NCBI GenBank assembly: GCA_963971425.1
Contig: OZ020514.1
Coordinates: forward strand, 12,219,218 to 12,283,217
Direction of reading: 5' to 3'
Origin: Bryoerythrophyllum caledonicum
Taxonomy: Eukaryota > Streptophyta > Bryopsida > Pottiales > Pottiaceae
DNA length: 64,000 bases
Shown here: positions 13,976-25,032 of the stretch, piece after piece
Layout of the letters: each line of letters starts with the position of its first letter
Position numbering within the stretch: the first letter of the stretch is position 1
The notes under the pieces: generated by a model
Database searches by the model: none
Seen by the model: only the letters and a program-made list of their open reading frames with translations
Told to the model about the DNA's origin: nothing
Program-made: the position numbers and the translations under genes

Positions 13976-15315
13976 CACTATAAGAAACCCGTGTTTTTTG
14001 TGACAGGGCAACTAACGTGCAATTATGTTTTGTGCAGCATCCGGCCCGTCAACATTAACGTCCAAAAAAATCCGTTATAATTGACATGCGAAAAACATGC
14101 CAAAATCTCAAAAAACAGGCCCATGTTTTTTAAAACGTCACAAAAACTTGGGGGTTGAAGGTGTTAAAAATCTGCCATGTGGTTGCCACGTCGCGTCCAC
14201 GTCATCGCCACATGGACGGGCAGTGCCACATCCCCAACTTTTTCATCCGGGCCCTTGGTAATGTGGCCCATGATGTGGCGCATGACGTGGCATACGATTG
14301 TGACTAGGCTTGCATACGTGGACCCGCCATTTTATGACGTGGCACCTTTAAAATATGACGTGTCACTTTTTAAAATATGACGTGGCATGTCCAATCAGCA
14401 TAGTTTAATGCAATAATTGATTGTGGACAGTGTAAATTGGGACGTCATTTCTAACACGGTATGTTTTCTGTGACGTTCGTTATGACGTTTTCTGTGACGT
14501 TCGTTGAGATGGAGGTCACCAAAAGCAAACACCAAGTCAGCAAAAGCAAGTGCCATGTCACCAAAAAGAAGCGCCATGTCATCAAAAAGTACCGTATCAC
14601 TTTAAGTTTCAAGGGTAATTCAAATTCATCCAAATAGATGGATGAAAGTGAATCACTCTTGATTCAAGTGATGAAATAGGAGAGAAGGCCTTACATATAT
14701 ATACAATGGGATGCACAAGTGGTGACAATCCATATGGGATTATTGGATTTGTCATGGTGTTAGCCTCGTGTTAGCATAAACATTAAAATGTCACAGTAGA
14801 CGTCCATCCAGACGTCTGTTCCAACATCCTCTTTGCCTACGTGGCAGCTGATTTCAACCTTGTCTACGTGGCACAAACATTTTAAAAAGAATCCAATTTC
14901 TACCTTGCCTACGTGGCTCAAACATGTTTTTTGTGATGTCAGTAACGACATCCACGTTTTTATTTTTGTAGGGGTCAGCCCATCTCCATTGTGTTTTAAC
15001 CGTTGGGCAGTGTTTTACGGGAGGTTGTAGTAACAATCTCGAAGTTACTCACACTGAAGCTGAAATCCCCCTGCCGACGTGGCATTGTCACCTTTCTGAG
15101 GACGTTGTCTGAAACATGACTATATTCACTAGGACGTCCCGCAAAACAAATACGTTTATGCTGACATCTCTGGGTTTTTTCGCCAATTTTTCCATGTTTG
15201 GTGCAACATCCACCAGAATCCGAGAGCCCAAGGCTCGGTCCGTTTGCAAAAACATGTTTTGAAAAACACACTTGATCACAGCTAACGTCACAAAAATCAC
15301 GGGTTTCTTATAGTG
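13976..15315. mobile_element. Non-autonomous CACTA (En/Spm) transposon, complete ends
   Basis: 1,340 bp, beginning CACTATAAGAAACCCGTG and ending with its inverse, flanked by the 3-bp direct repeat CGT (13,973-13,975 and 15,316-15,318). CACTA ends and a 3-bp duplication define the superfamily. The interior lacks a transposase but holds at least eight copies of ACGTGGC or its inverse (for example near 14,189, 14,288, 14,335, 14,380, 14,842, 14,867, 14,911 and 15,077), mostly toward the ends, matching the subterminal repeats to which CACTA transposases bind. It sits inside the integrase region of the gypsy fossil, so it is younger than that element. Confidence 0.93.
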
Positions 15316-17349
15316 CGTTCTCCTAATGGAACCTTGCTATTCGGTGCCGAACTCTATCACGCTCCATAGGAGTAAGAGTTGGGGGAAGTGTCCCGTGTTG
15401 TAGCTTGTACAAGACTAGACCGTCTTCCCACACATTGCTAACAACTTGGGCCCTATCCGATTCCTCATCCGTTGCCAAATCAGGCAACGTTGATGTGGAG
15501 CCAAACATCAACGTAAGGTAAGCTGCTGCATGCCACCCCGGGGCTGACTCCCTGTCTTAGTCCTCATGCCACCTGGCACCAGTCAAATCCTCCTCCAATC
15601 GACTAGGATTACGAAATAGTCCATCCGCATCCAAATTAGTGATGCCCTCCCGGTGCACAACCTCAAAATCATACTCCTGAAGCAACAAAGCCCACCTAGC
15701 AAGCTTGCCAGTAAACTTGTCAGACTCCATAAGCCACTTCAAAGGCTCGTGGTCGGTCACCAAGGTAAAACGCTGCCCATACAAGTAGGGCCTAAAATAA
15801 GCTATGGCCCTAACCGCGGCTAACGCTTCTCCCTCATAGGACAAATAGTTGGACTCCGCGTTGTTGTTGCTCCTAGAAGCAAACGCCACAACGTACTTCT
15901 GTCCCTTATCATCCTTTTGAGTCAATACGGCTCCCAATCCTACCGCACTTCAATCTGTGTGCAAGTGGAAAGGCCGTGTAGCATCTGGATGCCGCAGTAC
16001 ATGCGCTAAACCGAGCTTAAGCTTCAAAGTAGCAAATGCCTGTTGCTGCTCCTGTCCCCAAATCCATGGCTGATCCTTTCCCGTGAGGATAGTCAACGGC
16101 TTAGCAATCAAGCTAAAGTTTTTGACAAACCGGCGATTGTAATTTGCTAGACCAAGAAAAGCTCTGAGCCGTGACACATCGATTAGGACCGGGATCTTCT
16201 GCAGCGCGTCAACCTCCGCCTGCTGCATGCCAAGACCTCCTGGAACAATCATATGTCCCAATTAGGGCAACCGGTCATGGAAGAATTTGCATTTGCCATG
16301 GTGTAAGCGCAATCCCCATTGCCGTAGCCTCTCAAACACCGTCTGAAGATGCCTCACATACTCATGTGGGCTACTACTAAAAATGATAACATCATCAATG
16401 TAGCATCGGGCAAACGGTAAACCGGTCAACACCCAGTCCATCGCCCTCTGAAACTCAACGGGTGCGATCATGAGGCCAAATGGAATAAACTTTCAATGGT
16501 AGAGCTAATCTCTCCCATCCAGATCAACTTCCCAAAACGCGGTCTTCACCCGATCGTCCACCATCAATGGTAACTGGTGGTAACCGGACCGCAAATCTAG
16601 AGTACTTTATACTCTGACGTGTCCCACCGCATCAAACAACTCTTCTAGCGTAGGCATGGGATACTGATCCGACTTGGTCTTGCGATTGGCCAGCCTATAA
16701 TCCCCATACATGCGCATCTCCGTCCAGTTGCCAAAGATGTCCTTATTTGATGGCACAAGCGTACTCGCCGTTGGAGAGCTCAATCAAGTTGGCGTCCAAC
16801 TACTCCTACCAACGAGTCTGAACACTAACTTTCTCATAAATACTGAGCTGGTACGGTCGTCGGAAGATTCGGTGGTCGTCCTCCAAGTGAATGTGAATTA
16901 GTTTGCCTTTGTAGCCCTCCAAATCATAGAGACTCAAGGCAAAACAACTACGATACGAACGTATAAACGCTCGTACCTTTTGTGCCTCGGCACTGGTAAG
17001 GTGTGGCTCCAAATCCAAAGGCCAATCATCAAATTCCGTGGTCTCTTTCTCCATCGTAAAGATTCACCACGAACCGGCACGGCCGGTGATTGCTACTTAG
17101 TAGCAGAGAGGGCATTTATGCCCCCAGACCCCTCACTCATGAGATCGTGATGATAAAACTAAGAAAAGATATCTCGAGCATCCTCACGGCAAAAGTCCTC
17201 TGCCCAGGCTGCAAAGACACACTCTGCACGAAGCTCCTCAACTGCATGCCTCTTCAAACAAAAAAACAACTCCGCTTCCTCGATCTCTGTAAGATGTAGC
17301 ACCGCTGCTTCCTGACCATCAAAGTCTGTTCCCAGCAAGCGTGGATGGT

Positions 17350-18300
17350 AACTCAAACGGCTTGAGCAACGAAACACAGGCCACATACCCAAACGAGGGT
17401 ATTGAGGTCAATGGCTTGACCTAACAAGTAACCGCGTTGGCCCTCAGAAAGATCCAATGCGGCGGTGGTGTCTGTCAAAAAGCCCATCGTCCGCTCTCTC
17501 TCATTGGCAGAAGGCTCCTCGTAAGTTTGGGAAGAAGAATCCCAAATCATGCCTGGACCACGTGTCCTGAAGGCAATAGAGCTTGGATTGCACATCAATG
17601 ATCAAGGTGGGAAATTTCTCCCAAGTGAAACCAACGCGAGTGGTGTGTCATCATCCTTGGTAACCTCCGTGGATACACGGTGGTCGTCTAAGACGTCACG
17701 GCGCCCGGGCCGTTGCACTTGAGCAAATGCAGAAGTGAGCGTCGTGGATGATGCCATGTTGGTCCAAATCCAACGTGGCCGATGGGCGTAAGATCCCAAC
17801 GCCGTCGCATCAACAAACGTGGGGGACCAAGAAGGTGATGGATGTACGGTTCATCCTCACGCACCTTTGTCCGTGTATCCCCCAATGGGGATACATTCTC
17901 AAAAATGTACCCTAATGGTGTCGATTGGTGAGTAGTCTACCACTAGATGAACTTGAGCAAATCCGCAAAGAGACCCGACCGTAGATCATCCAAGCCACGT
18001 CCACTGCCCGCCCGTGAATGGCCTTGGCAAGACCATCCGGCAATCACCAAGTCCACTTGACCTATCTGGCGAAGATCATCCTTACTGATCAACGTCACAT
18101 CACGTGGCAACTTGCCAAAACACCCTCGAATCGCAGAAGGTGGTAACTGCTTCGGATACAACGCCAGAAGATGTTGAATGTGATGGTGAGCGGCACGGTT
18201 GGCTGCAAAGCCACTATCCACGTGGATATACCGTCGTACCTTGAGCCCGGCCTCTAACACAGCCGCCAGCCCCGTACCGATACCAGCAAATAGCTTCACA
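17350..18300 (-). mobile_element. Cytosine-C5-methyltransferase-like region within the gypsy fossil
   Basis: The segment 18,299-17,943 begins KLFAGIGTG, which matches the SAM-binding motif I of C5-methyltransferases, followed by DLVIAGWSCQGHSRAG at the place of the catalytic PCQ-type motif IV and by DLRSGLF. Minus-strand sequence down to about 17,350 contains SYAHRPRWIWTN and GQAIDLNTLVWVCGLC, which sit where the family's C-terminal motifs (VIII-X) are expected. It lies between the protease and reverse transcriptase regions and so is part of the element. Retrotransposon capture of DNA methyltransferases has been reported in some algae and dinoflagellates. The region shares the decay of the element. 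Confidence 0.75.
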
Positions 18301-18867
18301 AGGGTAATACCTTCATCAGGTGGTCGTCATTAAATAGTATGAGTCAACAACGGAGTAGAAGGGTCCACTGAAAGCTGTAGAGCATCAACAACGTCTACAA
18401 TCTCCCCACTCCATGGAGTGATCTCTAACGGCGTCCCCCACAGCGAAAGCAAATCCTTGCAAAGATGTGTAGGGATTGCCAATAGTGGGTGTTGGCGTGA
18501 ATCCTCCATCTGGACATAAATGCATATGTCTCCTCCAAAAGTGAAGAACCACACGGCAAGTCTGATGCCAGAGCACTGCACCCAAATATAGCGTCCGTTG
18601 TTGAAGTCACCGCGCTAGCTGCGAAGACCCCGGGGATGGAGCTCCTTCTTGCCATCACCGGCAGACCACCCAAGCCTAATCCAAGCCTCATCCATCCAAT
18701 TATCCATTCCGAAACCAAGGGGATAAAGCGCCTACTGGCCCACCAAAATGTCATAGATGGTGGCGCCAGCCACAACGCATTGGAGGGATAAGTGAGAGAA
18801 CAGAGGACCAGATTCCACACCGAACCTCAACTGCAACGGATGTCGGGTGTAGCCCATGACATTATCC

Positions 18868-20440
18868 TGTGCAAAATATTTTTTTGTGCAAATTAGAATA
18901 TAATTTCTACGACTACTATTTGAATTTTTTCGCGAATTCAAATCCGCAATCGGAATTAAAATCCGCACACGGAATTCCAAAATCAAGGAAATTACAAAAG
19001 TTGGGAAATTATACATCCATGCTTTGAAAATTATTTTTAAACTTCACAAAAAAACTAGCAAATTTTTTTTTTGTACAAAATACAATTTATTTTCAACCAC
19101 TACTCTTAGAATTTCAAATCCACAAACGGAATTAAAATCCTCAAATGGAATTCCAAAATCAATGAAATTGAAGAAGTTGGAAAATTAGGCATCTATGCCT
19201 GGAAAATTATTTTACGGACCTCACGAAAAAAGTAGCAAAATATTTTTTTGTGCAAAATACAATTTATTTTCCACCACTACTCTTAAAATTTCGCCGCGAA
19301 TTCAAATCTGCAACCGGAATTCAAATCCGCAAACAAAATTCCAAAATCACAAAAGTTGTAAAATTAAGCATCCATACCTAGAAAATTGTTTACGAACCTC
19401 ACGAAAAAACTAGCAAAATATTTTATTGTGCAAAATAGAATTTATTTTCTACCACTACTCTTAAAATTTCACCGCAAATACACATCCGCAAACGGAATTC
19501 AAATCCGCGAACGGTATTTCAAAATCATCAAAATTGCAATAATTGGAAAATTAAGCTTTGATGCCTGGGAAATTGCTTTCGAACCTCACGAGAAAACTAG
19601 CAAAATATTTTTTTGAGCAATGTACAGTATATTTTGTACCACTGCTCGCAGAGTTTCACCGCAAATTCGAATCCACAAACGGAATTCCAAAATCAATGAA
19701 ATTGTAAAAGTTGGAAAATTAAGCATCCATGCTTGGAAAATTATTTTCGGACCTCACGAAAAAACTAGCAAAATATTTTCTGGGTATGAAGTACAATTTA
19801 TTTTACATCACTAACAGTAGAATTTCACCGCGAATTCAAATCCGCAAACGGAATTGTAAAATCAATGAAACTGCAAAAGTTGGAAAATTAAGCTTCAATG
19901 CCTGGAAAATTGTTCTCGGACCTAACGAAAAATCTATCAAAATATTTTTTGTCCAAAATAGAATTTTTTTTCTACCACTACTCTTTAAACTTCACCGCAA
20001 ATGTAAATCCGCAAACGGAATTCTAAAATCACTAAAATTGCAAAAATTGAAAAATTAAGCTTTCATGTCTGGAAAAATTGCTATCGAACTTCACGAAAAA
20101 ACTAGCAAAATATTTTTTTTGTGCATAATAGAATTTTTTTCTACAACTATTCTTAGAATTTCACCGCAAATTCAAATCCGCAAACGGAATTCCAAAATCA
20201 CTAAGATTCAGAAGTTGGAAAATTAAGCTTCTATGTCTGGAAAATTGTTTTCGGACCTCTCGAAAAAACTAGCAAAATATTTTTATGTGCAAAGTAGAAT
20301 TTATTTTCTACTACTGCTCTTAGAATTTCACCGCGAATTCAAATCCGCAAACGGATTTCAAAATCACCGAAATTGCAAAAGTTGGAAAATTAAACTTCCA
20401 TGCCTGGAAAAATGTTTTTGAGACTTCACGAAAAAATAGT
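18868..20440. repeat. Satellite-like tandem array, ~166-189-bp unit, about nine copies
   Basis: The unit contains TTCAAATCCGCAAACGGAAT, GTTGGAAAATTAAGC, TGCCTGGAAAATTATTTTCG, CTCACGAAAAAACTAGCAAA and ATTTATTTTCTACCACTACT. The landmark CCTGGAAAATT falls near 19,020, 19,197, 19,376, 19,565, 19,731, 19,902, 20,068, 20,236 and 20,403, so the period is 166-189 bp. Copies differ by roughly 10-20%. Two more copies lie at 21,425-21,680. The unit size is like centromeric or heterochromatic satellites, but the array is short. It abuts the broken 5' side of the gypsy fossil. Confidence 0.9.
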
Positions 20441-21424
20441 GTCTTCTTGGATTTTATTCCCATTAATTTTAAATAGTCTGGACTTTTGATTCAATCTTTC
20501 TACAAGTTCGTTGCAATGCCAACTTTTAGTGACACTATTTTATATTCTAAATGGAGTTGAGTTCACGAGAAATCAAAATATGTATTGGTAGTATTGTAAA
20601 TTACTTGTATTTTATATTGGTTATTTGACATTGTGATTGCCTTACATTTCTAGGGTTGGCTAAGGCTGTGATAGCTTTCCGTAATGACACTACTTAAGTG
20701 TCCACCTCTCGTGGACCAGTGGTGCCCTACTAGCTTTGTCTTCTGGTAAAAGACATGTGCTCCACCTTTTAAAGCAAGCAGAAGTTGAAGCGTCACCTTT
20801 TGTTGACGGACAATTTTGGTACTGTAGAAGAGACGACTAAAATGCCCTTTATCCCAACCATTGCGGCCGCCGCGGACGAAGCAAGAGCAGAACAAGCGTT
20901 ACAATGTTGCCTCGCGGAAAACTCCATTTTCTGCTAAAGCGATTCGACTTACCAAGACTTGCAGACGATTGGAGGTTAGAATTGTTGCCGTCTTGGTGGA
21001 GAAGGGCGATGAATTGAAGAAATTCAAGTTATTAAAGACCTCCTCATCTTTGTCCAGGTTGTTTAATTTCTATACTCTAGAGTTTTTGGCATTGAGAGTT
21101 GGTTTCACGCTCCTATTTCACGGGATGTATTTGGATGGTTTAAAACAAATCGTGAAGCACACGATATGAATGTGAGCTCGCGGAAGAAGTTCATAGCACC
21201 TTTGAGGAAGGGTAGGATTGGGGCGTCAATTGCACAAAGCCCTCTAACGTAAAGAAGAGGAACTCAGCCTACCTTGCTTTAGCATATTATGCTATGGCTC
21301 GTTGGAAGCATTCTGAGTAAGTCTCTAACTCATTAAAATTTGTACTTGTTAAATATGTATACTTATATTCATTACTATCATCAGTTCTTGAATATACTAT
21401 GTTTTGCGTATTTTTTTCCAGACA
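20441..21424. other. ~985-bp segment interrupting the satellite array
   Basis: Satellite units stop near 20,440 and resume at about 21,425, so this segment was probably inserted. It is less AT-rich than the array and holds a plus-strand frame at 20,861-21,169 (about 100 residues) with no recognised motif. I found no terminal inverted repeat or target duplication. It may be a captured gene piece or part of an unknown element. Confidence 0.5.
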
Positions 21425-21680
21425 TGGAAGCCTTAATCCGGAAACGGAATTCCAAAATCTTTAAAATTGCAAAAGCTGAAAAATTAAGCTTTCATGCCTG
21501 GAAAATTATTTTCAGACCTCACGAGAAAACTAGTAAAATATTTTTTTGTATAAGATAGAAATTTTTTATACGACAACTCTTAGAATTTTATCGCAATTTC
21601 AAATCCGCGAACGGAATTCCAAAATCACTAAAATTGCAAAAGTTGGAAATCTAAACTTTGATTCAGAAACTCTCTAAAAC
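21425..21680. repeat. Outlying copies of the satellite unit
   Basis: About one and a half units, with GGAAACGGAATTCCAAAATC, CATGCCTGGAAAATTATTTT and CTCACGAGAAAACTAG. They continue the array found at 18,868-20,440 beyond the interrupting segment. Confidence 0.85.
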
Positions 21681-22102
21681 TTCAGCTCAAAATGCACGAT
21701 TTTGGGCACTATGGCACGCATGTAGGGTTTCCACGGAATTAAAATTGCACGCATTTAGGTACTCATTGATGGACGGATGAAGAAATGCGGATGGAGTCCG
21801 CAAGATAGATGAAAATCGACTTACGAATGTAAAACGAGTTGCGGATGAAATACATGCTGTGGATGAATACCGAGGGGATGAAAAATTGGACGAACTATCT
21901 AGCAACTCCACCGACGACGCTCTTACCTTTAGGCGCTTCCTACTTTCTCAAAAATTGTTGCAATTAAATGCGGGTAATTGCGTTTTCTTCGTTTATCCGC
22001 GCTTTACAACATGGATCCATGTACTTACAAAAAAAATTTAGTTCATCTTAATTCAAATTTGAGAACTAAAGATAAGAAATCAGAAGGGGTTCTTTAATAC
22101 GC

Positions 22103-22452
22103 GAAAGAGATGCAAATCGTACGTAGTCAAGCGTCTTGCACTCCACGAAGGGAGAAACAACGAGTGCGAGCGGATATAGAGAGTGTAGAGCCTTTACTAA
22201 TGATTAACCATCACTTACAAGTAAGCACTAACTAATCACTCTCTAAACATACTCACAAAGCTTGACTTTTTAAAGACGTCAAGTCAAGGACGTGTGCGGC
22301 GCTATACACACATGCATACAACCCTACGTGGATGAAAATCATCCACGCATGAAAGCGGTGCGCCACCGTGGTCCCTAAAGACTCGATGATTAGTAAGAAA
22401 CTAATCTACGCTAAAAACTACAATATGAAGAGGTCTTCAACGCCACGTCCTG
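22103..22452 (-). mobile_element. Second copy of the ~350-bp LTR-like segment
   Basis: Runs from GAAAGAGATGCAAATC to CCACGTCCTGTGACA and matches 11,873-12,222 along its whole length at roughly 88-90%, with the same two hairpin positions. No retrotransposon coding sequence adjoins it, so it looks like a solo LTR-type remnant of the same or a sister family. The minus-strand start is TGTCACAGGACG. Confidence 0.7.
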
Positions 22453-22456
22453 TGAC

Positions 22457-24663
22457 ATAGAGGAAAAGGAAGAGGTTCTGGAAGGGGATTTCTAATAAAA
22501 TTTATTTTTTGAACGTATTTTTTTGTTTTTTTATTAATTATTCGGCATACTAAAGTCAAAGGTGCTATTAACCTATAGTAGTATACTTGCTTTGTTAATT
22601 TTTATTGATTGATATTTGAAATCATCATTTTGATTTTGAGTTGTTTATGTTTGATACTTATCTTTCACCACGAAAATACAAATTTCATATTAAGATATTA
22701 ATTCATTTGTAAATGAATATTAGTGGCTATGAATATATTAATTTTTATAAAAAATTATGTTGATATTTTTAACTTAAGTAAAATAATAAATTATCATTAA
22801 ATAGCTGTTTATATAGAGATATAGATAACTTATCCATTCAAATTTTTTAATATAAATTTAAATATCTATAAATATTAAAAATTAAATCATTGATATTTTT
22901 ACATGATATACAAGTAGATATTTTGTATATCATAAGATTTTAAAAACTTAACATTAATCTAAAGCGAATATTATCAAATAACTATAGATTCTTTTTAATT
23001 TTATTAAAATTGCACTGGATGTTTATATTTTTTAAGGATTTCAACATCATTACAGTGAATGAAAAGTTACATGTATATCTGTTCATGTTATATTTATTGA
23101 TAATTTATGATTTATTAATATAATTTTAATTTTAATTTATATTGAGGTAAATTTGGTTAAAGGAGTGCAATAATTAATGATCCATTGTTCATTGTTATAA
23201 GTTTAAAAAATACACGAATAATGTTCTTTTTTTGCACTGCTTTATGTTTTATAATCATAGGATCTTGTGATTCCACAAACTTTCATCTTGTGGTTCTTTA
23301 AGCATGTGCATGTCAAATTTTGATTGGATATTGACTTTCAAGCAAGTATGTGACCGTCGGCAACTGCATGTGAGTTTCTAATTAGAGTAGAAACTCAAAA
23401 TACTATTTTCCGAGTGTAATAGATTATGTAGATTACCATGGACACAATGGATACATTTCATAGCGATCCCACTTTACATGAATAACTGTAGTTTGTCAAT
23501 GTCTCCTTTTATTTTGGTGGCGCCAGTCTTAATAGATGCTCTTTTTGCATTATGATTAAGTTGCAATTCAAATGTCTCACGGAGGTGGCTTGAAGCACCT
23601 CCTACAGAGGTTAATGTGCCCAAACGACCAATATATGGTCATTAGGTTTTAAAAGGTTAAAAATGTGCAAAACTCCAAAATAACATATATTAAACAAAAT
23701 GTGGACATGACAATTACAGAAAAACAAGAAAATTAGATTTCTAATTCATGTGATAGATAATACAAAAATTAATAAGAGACCAAATTTCTAAATGACATAT
23801 GATCAAAATGAATGGAATTTGTTGGCTACACTTCAATGAAGAAGTAGAGAATCATAAGATTTTTGGTAAATTGCATCAACTTACTTCAAAACCTAAAAAA
23901 TACCTTGACAAAGTCTGCTTAAATCCTAAACATTTTCTAAAGACTAAAGGTTTTCTTAGAATCATAATAATTCTCCTAGGAACTATAATGACCATCTTTA
24001 GAACTCTAAATTTTCTTAGAAACCCTAATGATTCTTCTAAAACCATCAAGATGTATTGTTAGATCCATGAGAATGTACCAAAGTGTAAGAATAAAAACCT
24101 TATAGTTGTTTCTTGTTTTTATCAATAGCCTCCGATTAAGTTGATGACAACAATTCTATAGCAAGAACTAAGTCCAGTGCCCTCATCATGGTGCTTACAT
24201 AGATTAAGAAAAATTAAAGATGCAAAGTAGAAGAGTTGAAATCTAAATAATAGAAACCAAACATTAGCAGCCAACCAAGTTGGAGAACTCACCAACAAAT
24301 TCATCCAAGCTGATGAAGTCAAACACAAAGGTAAAGCAAGAAGAAGAAAAATTTGTGAAAAGATCTAAGAAAATGAAGAGAAATAGTAAAAACTTGTAGT
24401 CATAGGAGACAAGTCCAAATGCAATTTTGGTGGTGTTTATTCCAAATTCGGAGATACTAAAACAATGTCTAAATTGGCGGCAATACACTAATCTTTTTAA
24501 TTTTTTTTCTAACCTAGTCCATGAAATAAACCCCAATAAAATTTGCTAAAATAACCTCAGTGGCTTAAATAAACAAAAAATCATTAAAACGAATTTATTC
24601 CATTTAAATTTTTTATTTGAGACCTCCTTAAAATTTCCAATTTTTTTCTTCTTTTTTAAGATT
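22457..24663. other. AT-rich intergenic stretch before the proteasome gene
   Basis: Very AT-rich, with no supported gene. A reversed relic of the 4302-4504 MITE family is recognisable near 23,290-23,400 (CATGTGCATGTCAAATTTTG, GACTTTCAAGCAAGT). The stretch at 23,940-24,060 has runs of TTCTTAGAA-like repetition. Nothing else can be named. Confidence 0.6.
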
Positions 24664-25032
24664 ATTTTTTGACAACCGTCCTCGACAAAAGAGCCTGGAT
24701 TGCTCCTCAAGCCAAAACCACTCCCCACCCAAACCCCGTTACTCCACCCAACCCCGTCGAAATCTACGAAACCCCCTCAAACTCTACCAACATCCTGATC
24801 CCTTCCCCGTCACACAGAACTGCCCGCTTTACGCACCCTCCACTTAGGTCACAAAGACACACTCGCGCTCGTCATCGTCGTTGTTGTCTTGTCCACCTCG
24901 CTTCGCCATCGCTGCTGCTCCCAATCGCTCGGCCCCTTCGCTCACTCACCGGAAGGTTGTTGTCCTCGCCGACGCCGTTCCAGGGAACCCGATCGCACTC
25001 GATTTGGTGGAGTTTGGAGTGCGATCGCAGCC

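Larger units (their letters stand above)
12336..18867 (-). mobile_element. Ty3/gypsy retrotransposon fossil with methyltransferase-like and PHD-like regions
   Basis: A decayed minus-strand Ty3/gypsy element. Parts in 5'-3' element order: retropepsin C-terminal region (about 18,860-18,650), cytosine-C5-methyltransferase-like region (about 18,300-17,350), reverse transcriptase (about 17,055-15,950, with the ARCYIDDVIIFS core), RNase H (about 15,937-15,557), integrase (about 15,511-15,323 and 13,883-13,363, split by a CACTA insertion), integrase C-terminal tail, and a PHD-like finger (about 12,870-12,690). Gag and the 5' LTR are not seen, since the element is cut off by a satellite array at 18,868. 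It is clearly broken, with roughly ten disruptions. The decay plus the nested CACTA insertion argue for an old copy. Confidence 0.9.
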
